Below, piece after piece: positions 34,990 to 47,269 of a stretch of DNA of 64,000 nucleotides. This DNA is from Palaemon carinicauda. Lineage: Eukaryota > Arthropoda > Malacostraca > Decapoda > Palaemonidae. The notes under the pieces were generated by a model. It made no database searches. It worked only from the letters and a program-made list of their open reading frames with translations, and had not been told where the DNA came from. The position numbers were made by a program, and so were the translations under genes. Position 1 is the first letter of the stretch, and each line of letters opens with the position of its first letter. The stretch covers positions 73,905,951 to 73,969,950 of the forward strand of contig NC_090751.1 in assembly GCF_036898095.1 (NCBI RefSeq), read 5' to 3'.

Positions 34990-35545
34990 TGCACAAAAAT
35001 TAGCATATTGAGAAATTCTTGTAAGATTTTTGGGGATTAATTTATTCTGAAGAAGTGTTTCAATTCTTTCCTTCAACTTTGTTTCGAGTATTGTTCTCCT
35101 GTCTGGTCCCCGGTTGCTGATTCTCACCTTAATTTGCCGGACAGGAACTTACGGGCATTCTAAATTTCTTATTACCAATATAGATATTAATCTCTGGCAG
35201 TGTCGTTCAATTAGTTCGTTATGCATGTTGTATAAGATTTTTCATAATTCTGATCTTCCCGCATAGTACCATCCTGGTCGTAATACTATCCGTGCAGTTA
35301 ATTTTGATAGCCATGCCTTATTCATCATGAAGCTCAATACTACAGTAGTCTAGAAGTCTATTCCAGCTATGACCAACTTGTGGAATATTCTTCCTAATTG
35401 TGTAGTTAAATCGATAGAACATCAAAAGCTCAAACTTGCAACAAAATGTTTTTATGTTGGACAGGGTAACAAGTCTCTTATCATAGTTTATTTTTGAAAG
35501 ATGTCAATATTGTTACTGTTCTTAATATATGTTATTTTAATTGTT
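34990..35545 (+). mobile_element. Degenerate LINE 3' fragment of another family
   Basis: Broken frames in the plus direction read EYCSPVWSPVADSHL and similar stretches resembling the C-terminal end of LINE reverse transcriptases. There are many stops. The family is not assigned. Confidence 0.4.
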
Positions 35546-35646
35546 CACGACTTCTCTTATAGTTCAAGTATTCTTTTATATCCTTTCCTCATTGGGCTAT
35601 TTTTAAGGTTATAGCATCCTGCTTTTTCAACCAGGGTTGTAACTTA

Positions 35647-36267
<621 letters not shown>

Positions 36268-36961
36268 AAGTGTACCAGAGAATTAATGTATCGTGGATTT
36301 TTCCCTCAGTAGTGCCTTCGACTTCTAGACAATATTCCTTTGGCCTAATGACCCCAGAGACCTTGTGACATTACCGGTATATGTCACCTCAGATAAACAT
36401 GTACTGTTACTGCTTCTTGACCCCCCCCCCCCCTTTGGTTAAATAGATGAACCAGAGTATTTCATTGTTCAGATAATTGTATACAGTATGGAGGGATATT
36501 AAAAACTCTCAAACAGTACTTTATTACAATATTAGGGCGAAATAAGACACACGAGTACAGTGAATTCATTTTTTGGGGCATAAATAAGAATTAACATACA
36601 TAAAATAAATTGGAATGCAAAATAGTTACATAGACTTGGGACATTAATAGAAATAGATGTGGTAGCTGAAAAGGAAAACTTGCCATCACACACGTTAATT
36701 CCATAGGAATTACAGTCTTTCTAGAATGTCTTATATACACTTAATGTTAGAACACGTGGCACAAGTGTTTTAGTCTATGCGACTTCACCTTAGTAGAAGA
36801 ACAGTTCGTAGTGTCACTCGGTGGCACTATTTTCACTATGTTGCGCACTAGTTAACACTGACACCCTTAGAGTCCCATATAACTCACTGTTCATCACAGC
36901 ACTAAACAGCAGAGACACCCTTACAGTTAGAGTCCCATATAACTCACTGTTCATCGCAGCA
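36268..36961 (-). other. 3' untranslated region, copy D
   Basis: Holds the conserved GGGCGAAATAAGACACA motif at 36535-36551. No AATAAA was seen at the expected distance. A C homopolymer of about 14 nt is at 36420. Near the YR stop, a short segment (about 36890-36969) duplicates 36833-36889. Confidence 0.5.
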
Positions 36962-38179
36962 CTAAACAGCAGATTTTAACACACTACCTGCAGCTACCAC
37001 GAGGCGATTCAACTCTTGCACCTGCTTCGCATAGTGTTTGAAGAACACTCTTGAAGATTTCCAGCCCGTGAATGATCGAAGACTTTTTAAGTCCATCGAC
37101 TGGAAGAAATTCAGGGAAGAGGCATCTTTCCTGGGATCGTGACCTGCGGGTGTACTGTCAGGATCCGCTCTGCGAATAAAGTAGGTGATCTTCGCCCTTA
37201 GTTGTTTAAGTAACAAGTCAGAACCCGATGTTTCTCCTTTAAAAAGCTGTCCTCCGCTGAAGTCCGAAGTTCTTCGAAGATAGACTTTAGGCTCTCCACT
37301 GGGCACAGGGAGATATCTTCCTTCAGAGGGCAGATTCTCCAGGGACCCCAGCTTTTGGTGGGCAGCTCATTCTTAGCGAGAAACGTTGGGTCAGGAAAGA
37401 GGGTGAGCTCGCCTGTTACTGCGAACTGGATCTGGCCTTCCCTTGATAATGCCACAATTTCACTGACTCTGGCCCCCGAGGCTAGAGCAAATAAGAAAAT
37501 CCCTTTTTGAGTCAAATCTTTCAGAGGGCAAGATTCATTGTACAAACTTGAGGCAAAATGGAGCATCCTGTCAAGAGACCAGGAGATGGGTCTCGGAGGG
37601 GGTGCGGGTCGGAGTCTAGCACATGCCTTCGGCAACTTGTTAAAAATATAACTAGACAGGTCTATCTGGAAGGCATATAGTAAGGGTCTTGTCAGGTGCG
37701 ATTTGCAGGTGGAAATCATGTTGGCTGCCAAGCATTGTCCATGAAGGTGAATGAAGGACAAACAGAAATCCATTGATATATCCTTAGGATTTCTGGCCTT
37801 GAAAAAGGCCACCCATTTCTTCCAAGATGACTCGTATTGCCTTCTGGTAGATTTTGTTTCAATTCCTCTAAGAAGTCTAAGCTTTCCTTTGATATCCCAA
37901 ACCTCTTTTTTGACGTCTAGGGAGAGAAAATCATGATGAAGGTCTCGGATTTTCTTTGATGAAGCGAAGACAGTAGACTTCTGAACTTGTTGAGAGAGAA
38001 CTGGGTCCGGCAGGGGAATTAGCTTGGGTTGTAACTCCAGGATCAATGGGAACCAGTTGCTCCGGGGCCACTTGGGAGCCACTAGGGCCGCTATTCCTTT
38101 GAAGGATCTCAGCTTGGTGAGGACCTTTAGCAGAAGGTTGGGTGGAGGGAACAGGTAAATCTTGGTCCATCTGTTCCAA
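36962..38179 (-). pseudogene. DIRS tyrosine recombinase (YR), copy D
   Basis: The main frame covers the core-binding part (STRRQYESSWKKWVAFFKAR) and the catalytic Arg (SGARVSEIVALS). After a frameshift near 37300 the second piece (37306-36962) has H-x-x-R (GHDPRKDASS) and the Tyr (FFKHYAKQ). In the N-terminal part a frame change near 37930 makes the RNase H/methylase-like frame run directly into the YR frame. This gives an accidental fusion frame of 523 codons (38769-37198). Confidence 0.83.
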
Positions 38180-39740
38180 TCCAGGGACATGGCGTCCACC
38201 GCTTCCGCTCGGGGGTCTTCGTATGGGGCCACATAGCGAGGAAGTTTCTTATTGTCGCCCGTTGCGAAGAGGTCGATCTGCAGTTCTGGGACTTCTTGGG
38301 AGATGAACGAGATGAAGGAGAATGAGTCTGCGTCTAGGGACCATTCTGACTCTACTGGGGCTGTCTTGGATAGAGCATCCGCCGTCATGTTGCGGAATCC
38401 TTGTAGGTGAACTGCTGAGAGGTGCCATCTTTTCTTCTCCGCCAGGTGGAAGATGGGCAGCAACACTTGGTTGAGTTGGGGCGATCTTGAGCCCTGATGG
38501 TTGACACATCTGACCATGACGTCGCTGTCCAGGGTCAGTCGAATGTGGACTGATGGACGTGGAGACAGCCTCTTCAGGGTGAGTAGGACTGCCATGGCCT
38601 CCAAGATGTTGATGGAAAACGTCTTGAATAGGGGAGACCCTGTTCCTTGAACTTGACGTTGATGGGAGTGACCCCCTATCCTTCTAGCGATGCGTTCGTA
38701 TGGATAACGACCGAGGGAGGCGGAAATTGAAGAGGTACCGATCTTTTCAGATTTTTTGCCTCCGACCACAGCTTGAGGAGTGATTGTAGCCGGGTCGGCA
38801 GAGGTCTCTTGAGATCTCTTCGAGCGTTTGATGCGTATCTTCTCCAGACTCCCGATGCATCTTTTAGCTGTGCTCTAAGCACTGGATCTGTCACTGAAGC
38901 AAACTGAAGGGAGCCGAACACCCATTCCTGTTGTCGTCTTGAAATCCGTTTGGATTTGAGAGGTATCTTGACAGATCTTGCTATTTCCTTCCTCTTCTTT
39001 AGTGAAATGGAAAGACGGTGTGACTTAGGGGGCCAATGGATACCTAGCCATTGGAACTTCTGAGCTCTGGAGAAAGTAGAGACTTTTTGGTGTTGATCTC
39101 TAAGCCCAAATGTTCCAGGAATTGGATCACTTTTGTGGAAGCTTGCAGGCATTCTTCTTCTGATGCTGCCCCCACCAGCCAATCGTCCAGGTAAGCCATC
39201 ACCTGGACGCCTTGTAGGCGTAGTTGTTGAACGATCGTCTCTGCAAGCTTCGTGAATATCCTTGGGGCTATGTTCAGCCCGAAGGGCATGGCTCTGAAGG
39301 CGTACTGGCGATTCATTGGAATGTGCCAGTAGGCATCTGCCATGTCTACCGAGACAGTGTATGCCTTTTGAGGCAGTAGGGCTCTTATGTGCTGAACTTG
39401 TCGCTCACTATGAACTTGTTGAGAGGGGATCAGTCCAGAATGACTCTGAGTTTGTCGGAGTCCTTCTTGGGAACACAGAATAGTCTTCCTTGGAACCTGA
39501 TGGACTTTACCCTCTTGATCACCTTCTTCTTCAAGAGTTCTTGGACGTATTCTTCCAGAACGGGGTGGAGAGTTGGAAGAATTGGTGGAAAGCTGGTGGT
39601 GGTGTTTCCCAGCTCCATCTTAGTCCGTTCTTGATGATGCTGTGAGCCCAAGGATCGAAGGTCCAACGATCCTGGAAGAGGCGGAGTCTTCCTCCCACCA
39701 GAAGCATCTTATTGCTTCTGGTTGCCCGAGGATTTACCAC
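37931..39740 (-). pseudogene. DIRS RT, RNase H and Dam-like tail, copy D
   Basis: RT pieces in several frames: spacer (VGGRLRLFQDRWTFDPWAHS), finger (VKSIRFQGRLFCVPKKDSDK), motif A (MADAYWHIPMN), motif B (AFRAMPFGLNIAPRIF) and motif C with YLDD (MAYLDDWLVG). RNase H (ILEAMAVLLTLKRL, LTLDSDVMVRCVNHQG, MTADALSK) and the methylase-like tail (LDWNRWTKIYLFPPPN, LVAPKWPRSNW) follow. A deletion removes part of the segment between motifs A and B. Confidence 0.82.
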
Positions 39741-39741
39741 C

Positions 39742-41593
39742 TCAGCCGCTTGCTCCCTTTCCTCCTCTCCCTCTGCAGGGACGTCGGGAGGAGTCTCTGG
39801 GACGAAAGGTAGGCGACTGCCTCTTGTAGGCGGGCGTGAAGGCTGGTGACTGAGTCACTACTGGCTGGGGTACCAGTTGGATGGTTTGTTGGGGCTGAGC
39901 CACCAACTGGCGAGCAGCGGTTGCCGGAAGCTGACGTTTAGCCTGACACTGCTGTGGTCTTGGCTTGTTGCATTTCTTCTTTGGTTGGGGGCCCTCATCC
40001 TGAGAAGATTTCCTTTTCCCTGACATGCCCCACTTTTGGAGAAGGTTCCGATTCTCCATGGCGGCCTTGTCGACGATCTCTTTCACGAAGTCATTGGGAA
40101 AGAGATTTTTCCCCCAGATATTGGAGGAAATCAGCTTCCTTGGTTCGTGTTTTACAGTGGCATTCGCAAACACGAACTCTTTGCAGGCTCTCCGTGCCCT
40201 GACGAAGCTACAGAAGTCTTTCGTCAGGGTAGCGAGGTGGGTCTTGGCCAAGACCATGGGGTCCGCTATTCCCCAGCCATTGTCTCCATGAGCACCTGGA
40301 GGGAAAGGGAGGCGGCCAGCCTCTCTTTCGTGTCCTGCTCCCGACGAAGAAAATATTCGGAGAGCTTGGGAGGTTCTCACTGAACTGACGTCCAGTGATG
40401 TCGGCCTCCAACTTTCCCACAGAGAAAGTTAACTGGATGTCTTTCCAGCTCTTGTCGTTGGGGGGTAGGGCGAGGGAGAGGGGCCTACATTCCTCCAATG
40501 TAGGGCCTTCCTCCACCGCCTTTAACACCGCTAGAAGGGAATTCTCCGCAAAGGGGAAGACCATGGTGTTTGGAGCAAGAAAAGATGGGTGTTTATTGCT
40601 CAGAGCCGGCACCTTGGAGTTGGTGTAGCCCGTGTCCTTCAAACAACCGGCTAGCAAAGATTGAGCCTTCGCATGGTCAAACACAATGACCTTCTTGGGC
40701 TCGGTTTCCTCCTTGGAAACAGGTTCAGACTTGAGGCGAATGTAGCAGTTCGGATACGCCTCAAAGCTAGGCCAAAATTCCACTTCTTCAAGGGGGGCGG
40801 CACCTAGCTTGTCGTTCACGAAGATCCTGCCGCTCGTGATAGGCATGTGCTCGGCATGCCTCTAAGGGTTCGTCACAGAGCAGGTTGGAAGGTCCTTGAC
40901 GTTGATCTTCCTCTGAGGTTGCTTCGTCAAATGGAGGATCTCTTTTTTGAAGTCCTCGTCCCTCTTGCGGAGCCTCTCCTCGAGGACCGCTATCATGGCC
41001 TGGAAATCGTCCGCTCTTGTGGGCATAGGAGTGGACGATGTAGAGGGGACTGGTTCTGAGATGACTACGGAAGCGATAGATGGTGCAGGGGCGCCTTCTT
41101 CTTCGGAGTCAGGAGCCTCTGTAGGTTCCTCTTCTCGACCCTCGGCCATCAGGGTCCTCTCGGTGGTGTTTGACACCTCTGACATCCTCTCATCATTGAG
41201 TTGGATGTCCTGGAGAGTGTCCGAAACGTCAGGGTCGACCGTCAGCTGGACGCCAGGGGATCTCCGGTTTGGGGATGAAGACATCGGCAGATGCCTTAGG
41301 GAAGAGCATAGTTCTCATCTTCTCACTGGGGAGATAGGGCCCGTGGCATTCTTCTGGAAACCACGCACCCACTTGCGTAGTTTCTCATGAGCGATGTCCC
41401 TTGACTCCGCTGACTGGGGAGCCTCGCACTCCTCATTGAGCAGGTCCTTGCAGACAGTGCACACATGCAGGTCCCAGTACCTCAGGGATCCCTGGGTGAC
41501 GCAGCAGCTGGCGTGGGTTTGGCACGCCAGGTGGCCGTATAAGTCACGGTGCCGAACGCTGCAGAAGGTGCTCTCACACCAGATGTACTCCTC
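39742..41593 (-). pseudogene. DIRS gag-like protein, copy D
   Basis: The N-terminus opens at the splice acceptor with EEYIWCESTFC, then LACQTHASC and HVCTVC. Later come KWVRGFQKNATGP, an acidic linker, KEETEPKKVIVFD, TVKHEPRKLISSNIWGK and the Arg/Gly-rich tail (GRGGKGASG). It is broken by a TAG at about 40862, at the same conserved Trp codon as in copy A, and by frameshifts near 41330 and 40370. Confidence 0.75.
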
Positions 41594-41755
41594 CTGTAAA
41601 GAAGAAAGGGGTACATGAGTATCTGGAAGTCTATAATGATGGACTTGAAGTAATATTAGATTAGTCTTAAAGTAATCTCAATTACAGTATAAGATTCCTT
41701 TCCAAGTGTAAGCTTAGGATAGGTAAGCTGGAAATGAAGCAGGTAAGACACATAC
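41594..41755 (-). other. Leader intron, copy D (162 nt)
   Basis: Donor CACAA/GTATGT and acceptor TTCTTTACAG/GAGGAG, as in the other copies. Confidence 0.6.
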
Positions 41756-43617
41756 TTGTGAATCCCACCCAGCCAATTGCCACGACCTTACACCAATACT
41801 AACTCTAGGGCTTTCATTCGGAGAAGCCCGAAGGAGGAAGCTATCCAGTAGGGATAGAAAAGCATAGCTAGTGTTTCCTCCGAGGTGTTAGCAGTGGTGA
41901 AAGGGAGAGAGCTGAGATCATTCAACATGGGGAAAAGGGGAAATAATCATCCCCAATTCAAATAGGTCCCGGCAAGGGACTGCGCATGAATGCAGAGTAT
42001 GCTAGAAAATATCTATTGCATAACTATACAACACAGTAGGGTTAGAGAAAGGCGACAGCCCACCATCGTAATATGAATAAGGTGGGGCCGGCAGCCTGCT
42101 GACACGTCGGAGGCACACAGGGCGCCAGCGGGTCTCTGATTGAGGGTAACCCCTTCCAGCCATCAGTCTATGTGGCGGGGAAAGGGAGACAACTTCAGGA
42201 ATGATGGCAGATCACCGACACGTCGGCGACCACCGGCAGTCGGCAGGCAACCGGCTGTAGGTATCCTTCCCTGACATCGATCTTTGAGACTGGGAAGAGA
42301 CTTAGGCTACGCTGTCGGCTGTTGCCGGCAGAGTTGTGTGCCGGTGGACTGGCACTTGATAGAGAGAAAGCATAGAGGAAAGGAGAGGGAGGGGCGGCAG
42401 CTCACTACCCCAACCTCGCCTTCCTCGAGGAGGGTTCAAATGGAAGGAAGAGGGTGATCAGGCTTCCATCCAGCCACAACTAAGCCGGCGGTCAGCTAGG
42501 GTTGCGGGTGGCGGTCCAAGGGAGGACCGAAGAACACTCAGATAGCAGGGAAGTCTCCCGCCGGTAGACCGACCTGTCATACGATATCCCAGAGTTCAAC
42601 TATGTGCGGGAATCTAAGCAGCTCGGACTAGCAGACAAAGGGACCATGCCGACCCCACAACCCGCCGGCACTCGGTCGAGTTGTAGGACGGTGGACAGAG
42701 GTGTGATGGCTAGACCATCACCAAAGAACAGAGAGGGAGCGGAAAGAGTCCTGAGAAGGGGTGTGGGGGTTGGTGTGAGCCTTCCCTGACACCCTAAAGG
42801 GGATTCTGTTTCAGTACCGGCGCCATCCCAGGAATAGGAAGAGTTCATTCTCCAGCTTAGGGTGGGTTAGTACAGTAAAAGAACGGCATGGTCGTGCCAT
42901 CCTAAACTATAAAGAAACAAAATCCTAGGGTCTGCCTAATCTAAGTTAGGGAAAACGTATCCCCTAGCCCGGAGAAGGCAGGCGTAGGACAAGTCGCTAG
43001 GCCACTGGGAGGAAGGGTCGTAACCCTACCAGGTGTAGCCAAGGGGAGGGCAGAGCCCCCAGCCCATTTGGCCATCCAGCGGAGACCCAAAAGAGAGTTC
43101 ATTCACCTAAGGGGGAAGCTGGGGGCAAACGACTGATAATCTGAAGTTCTGGCCCTAACTCAAAGCTCATGAACTATGGCTCTGAGCAGGGAAAGAAAAT
43201 CCTAGCCTAACCTCACTTGAGTACATTCAAGATAAGGAGGACTAGGATGTAGCCTAGGCTATCTCAGAGGGAGGAGATATTACCTTAGGCAAAGGTAACC
43301 AAGGAGGTGTGAAAGTATACAAAAGCCCCTAAGCCGTAGGTTAGGGGCAAAGGAATTGATTACCAAGATCATCAAAACCCCTTGTATACTTTCTAGAAGG
43401 AGCAAAACCCATGTGCAATCACTGAATCTTATATGTATAAATGCCTAATATCTTCATTTATTAAAATAACACCAGGAACACTTATTATATCATGCATGAA
43501 AGTAAACTAAAACGCCTGGGCTATCAAGCCTAGGGGACTGAGCTAACAATTCTAGCGTCATAAATTCGGCTACCTACACTCGCTTAAATTAAAGAATACT
43601 ATCGGCATAATATAACA
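41756..43617 (-). other. Leader, copy D (5' end lost)
   Basis: Aligns with the leaders of B and C and includes the eroded palindromic segment at 43513-43555. It ends at the Tigger junction. No conserved coding frame was found. Confidence 0.55.
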
Positions 43618-44057
43618 ATATACGTAACTCACCTCTAACAATAATGATGATCTTGATAAATGACGATGAAACACCTGTGCAGTATGATGAAGGTGAAGAA
43701 GATGAAGACGCTTTACTGCACAGGATAATGAGAGCTTTACTGCTCCTCAGGTGATGCCTCATCGTCAGTTGATAAGAAGCGGTGGATCGTCAACGACAGC
43801 TTCCGATAGAGGTGGAGAAACTGCAGGAGGCAGCATAGTGGCTCGGTGGGAAGCCGGAGAGGCAGCAGGAAGAGTATCTGATGCTTCTGCAGAAGGTTTT
43901 CAGCGCACTAGGAACGAATGATTTTTTCATGAGCAAAGATGCTCTTCTACAACGACATTCCACCATCAATACGGTTACTAAATTCGATGGCTCTGACCAT
44001 ATTATCATAGATTTCCTGCGCCCTTTGATGCAGGGCCCGTGCCATGTTGCAGAGCTC

Positions 44058-44072
44058 TAGCAGGTTGTCCAA
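44058..44072. repeat. Target site duplication of LINE insertion, left
   Basis: TAGCAGGTTGTCCAA, identical to 45221-45235. Confidence 0.92.
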
Positions 44073-45220
44073 TGAATGAATGAATGATTTAAAGTTTTCA
44101 GGCATCCTGACATCTAAGGTCATTGACGCCGGTAACATTTAATTTATGTATACAAAAATAGAAAATGAAATAAAATAAAAAATTAAAGAGTATTCAATTA
44201 AAATCATAAAAATTGAATGTCATAAAAGTTAAATATTTTTCAGAAGACCTGCTTCTGAAAGAAATCTAAAAATGCCACTTGCATGGTAGGACACATCATT
44301 TCCAAGAATCTTGGCAAGGATGAACCTGCCACCCTCACCTCGAGCCTCAAACAAATATCTATTCCTTAAGTTGTTATAATTGGGGCATTTGGTCAACAAA
44401 TGCCTTACTGTTAGAGGTACTAAACAGTTGTCACAATACGGTTGGTGTTGGCCCTTCAGCAGAAACTCATGTGTCAACAGAGTGTGACCAATACGGAGAC
44501 GACAAAGAGACGTCTCCCATTTTCGGGGCATCATATCATACCTCCAAGGAGATATGTCATTTGTTACTTCCCTCATTTTATTGCCATCTTCACTATCCCA
44601 TTGCTGTTGCCATTTATAGCAAACCAATTTCTTGATGTCAGGTAAGAAATTATTACAGGGAATGGGATACCTTCTTGGCAGCAACTCGGATGCAGCCTCC
44701 TTAGCCAGTAAATCTGCCTTCTCATTCCCGGACACACCTACATGTGCTGGAACCCAACAAAATTGAACTGTTATACCTCTCCGTCCAATAAAGAAAAGCC
44801 ATTCTAAAATCTTTAAAACTAGAGGGTTATTAGAATTAAAAACTTCCATAGCTTGAAGGACACTCCTTGCATCACTAAAAATTGTAAAATTACCCTCCTT
44901 CTCCAACGCTATTTTCTCAATAGCGGTTAATATGCCGTACAGTTCGGCAGTAAATATGGAAGCGGTCAGAGGAAGTGCACCTCTACAATTAAAACCATTA
45001 CTATGTACTCCAAATCCAATGCCAGCATCAGATTTGGAGCCATCAGTATAGATAAAAGTAGATCCTCTATGTTCTTTAACATGTTCATTAAAAAGAGACC
45101 TGGCTTCTAGGTCTGACATATTCTTGTTACCTCCAATAAAATATTTACAAAAAGATATCTCTGGTAACTTCCATGGAGGCGTTGATGATACTTTGAATGG
45201 AAGTACCTTATTTCTAATTA
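44073..45220 (-). mobile_element. 5'-truncated I/Jockey-type LINE insertion
   Basis: 1148 bp between two perfect 15-bp duplications. On the minus strand it ends with ATTCATTCATTCA, a simple-repeat tail, after a 3' untranslated part. Only the 3' end of ORF2 (RNase H and the following zinc-knuckle-like part) was copied, as expected from incomplete reverse transcription. Confidence 0.92.
44229..45220 (-). CDS. LINE ORF2 C-terminus: RNase H and CCHC-like domain (partial)
   Basis: Uninterrupted partial coding region of about 330 residues; the part before IRNKV belongs to the insertion site. RNase H catalytic positions are all there: YTDGSKSDAGIGFG (Asp), TAELYGILTAIE (Glu), IFSDARSVLQAM (Asp) and GNEKADLLAKEA (Asp). 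A C-x2-C-x7-H-x4-C motif follows (CDNCLVPLTVRHLLTKC). The reverse transcriptase and endonuclease are missing through 5' truncation, so it cannot move on its own. The related fragment at 34437 shares this end. The lack of stops suggests a young insertion. Confidence 0.85.
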
Positions 45221-45235
45221 TAGCAGGTTGTCCAA
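45221..45235. repeat. Target site duplication of LINE insertion, right
   Basis: TAGCAGGTTGTCCAA, identical to 44058-44072; joins the two parts of the Tigger coding sequence when the LINE is ignored. Confidence 0.92.
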
Positions 45236-46539
45236 GGTAAGGCCACATTCTTCAGCTTCGTTGTCGTCGCCGACATCGGCTGCTTCCTCTTCTTCCTCAC
45301 TCGCTGATCTTGTCATTTCGACAAGGTCCTTGTCGGTAAGGGGTTCCGATTGGCATTCGATCAGTGAGTTGACGTCATCTGTCGTCATGTCAGAGAAACC
45401 TTTGTTGGCTACTAACCGTGCCAGTCTCACAGCCTTATCTACGGCTTGAGCATGAAGCCCGCGGCATTCCCGCACGAGGAGAGTGACGCGATCTATGTGG
45501 GCCTTGAACCCTGGCATCTTTACTTCGTCCTTGTAAAGGAACATCCAGGACGGCATCCTCTTCCAGAAGAGGCCAGTCTCATTAATAATGAACACCTGCT
45601 CTGGGAGATAGCCACCTGCTTTAATTAATTTTGGGAACTCGTCCTCGACGTAACGAAGAGCAGCCCCTTGGTCTGCCGAGGCGGCCTACCCATACAAAGG
45701 AACGCTGCGAAGGCCAAACCTCCTCTTGAATTTCTCAAACCAGCCCTTGCTGGCAAAAAAACGTTTTTCTCGTGGGGCAGGATCATCATCTTCATCGTCA
45801 TCACCACCTTCGTCGTCTTCGTCAGATTTTCCTTCAGGAACTAGGCTATCATACAGGGTTTTGGCTTTGGTTTGAATCATGTTGGTATCGAGATTAACCT
45901 TCTTTTCCCAACAGTCTGATATCCACATTGATAATGCATTCTCCATTTGCACAATAGTCTTACTACGAGAAGTCACAAGGCACTTAAAGTCCTTGGAGAA
46001 CGTTATTGAGGCAGTTTTACATATTTCCATTACATCTTTTTTTATGCAGCGAACTGTTGATTCATTCACTCCGTAAATGCGGGCAACAGACGCATAGCTA
46101 CTGCCTGCCTTAAGCATGTCCAATAACTTTACTTTCCCATTCACCGTCATCATTTTTCTCTTCTTCTTGGGTTCACTAGAGGATGTAGAGGGTAGAGGAC
46201 ATTTAGGAGCCATTTTCAAGGGCGTCACAAGTACTATTTTACACTAAAAAGCACAAGAAAATAGCTAAAAGTTCCACGCGGCAAGACTAAGCAACACAAA
46301 CGAAGCGAGAGAGAACAATGAATGCAGTCTCCCTTCGCGGGGCGCACGGCAGGGAGAGATGCTGGGTAAAGCGTCTCGGCGGTTCAGACAATACGCTTGC
46401 GAGATTCTGGAGCCGAGATGGCCAGCGAATCAGAGGTGGATTTTAAGTTGCGCGTCATCTCCGTGTTGATACCTGATGTTCTACTATACTCTCTGCCTTC
46501 TGCTAGCGCCCGCATAACTTTCGCACCACTTTTTATAAT

Positions 46540-46612
46540 TTTTGATATTTTTGAAAATCCGTGATGCACTGAGACCGCGAAACTTGAGCCGCGAAATGGT
46601 GAGGGATTACTG
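46540..46612 (-). repeat. Tigger terminal inverted repeat, element 1
   Basis: GATATTTTTGAAAATCCGTG...CCGCGAAA...GAGGGATTACTG resembles the right ends of the Tigger elements at 63340-63497 and 63560-63692. Confidence 0.6.
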
Positions 46613-46643
46613 TGTGTGTGTGTGTGTGTGTATGTATATATAT

Positions 46644-46737
<94 letters not shown>
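46609..46737. repeat. Compound GT/AC/AT microsatellite
   Basis: TG repeats, a short TATATA, AC repeats and about 80 bp of AT repeats. The AT part directly meets the 3' end of DIRS copy F at 46738. Confidence 0.93.
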
Positions 46738-46740
<3 letters not shown>

Positions 46741-47269
46741 GGATTTTGAAGTGAAGCGAAGTGAAAAATCTATTTTTGGGTGAGATAGCCATGTTGTCCT
46801 GATGGAAGGTTCCTATTGGTAGCTTTCTAAGGGATATTTGGCTACAGTGATAATCCCAGAGAATTGACCTTTAGGTCTCCAGAATTCTAACTCCTGGCGC
46901 GAATATCCTTAAAATTTCTCTTAAGAATATCGCATATCAGGGGATGTATATCTTGATACGACACATGGCAATCTTCACCCAGAATAGCGTTTTCGTTTCG
47001 AGGTGCAGGAATGGCGAAACAGAAGGGGACCCATTATCAAGGTTACCCTTCCTCCCATACTACTACGAGTACCCAAGATGGCGCTCATTCTTTCTTAAAT
47101 TGAGCATGGTGCTAGAGATATAGTAGTTTCGGGAGGGATCTTGCCTAAGCCTTTTCTATGGAAAAGGAGGGTGGGTCCATCAGGACGACATGGCTATCTC
47201 ACCCAAAAATAGATTTTTTGCTTCACTTCAAAATCCGTTTTTTGGGCTCAAGCCATGTCTTCCTGATGG
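46738..47269 (-). repeat. 3' terminal repeat and ICR, copy F
   Basis: Terminal repeat 46738-47176 with full outer end; ICR 47177-47269, reading CCATCAGGACGACATGGCTA at the left and AGCCATGTCTTCCTGATGG at the right. Confidence 0.82.

Larger units (their letters stand above)
43947..46213 (-). pseudogene. Tigger-like transposase 1, DDE domain deleted
   Basis: The start ATG at 46213 gives MAPKCPLPST. It is followed by a helix-turn-helix (KVKLLDMLKAGSSYASVARIY, NESTVRCIKKD), a CENP-B-like second DNA-binding part (FFASKGWFEKFKRRFGLR) and the beginning of the DDE domain. A TAG at 45686 interrupts the frame. The first catalytic motif reads IINETGLF where copy 2 has NMDETGLF, so Asp is Asn. The middle of the DDE domain is absent: DRVTLLV joins directly to a C-terminal segment (RECRGLHAQAV). 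The C-terminal end continues on the far side of the LINE (ELCNMARALHQRAQEIYDN). Confidence 0.75.
43618..46612 (-). mobile_element. pogo/Tigger-like DNA transposon 1 (damaged, carries a LINE)
   Basis: Minus-strand element with CENP-B-type DNA-binding N-terminus and a Tigger-like terminal repeat only at the 46540-46612 side (ending GAGGGATTACTG). The other terminal repeat is missing at 43618, where DIRS copy D leader begins. It was further interrupted by a LINE at 44073-45220. The expected TA is not intact at 46613. Confidence 0.75.

Noticed and set aside
37198..38769. 523-codon frame taken as an intact RNase H-recombinase fusion gene
   Set aside because: Comparison with A, B, E and F shows that indels join two normally separate frames; the YR end lies in another frame.
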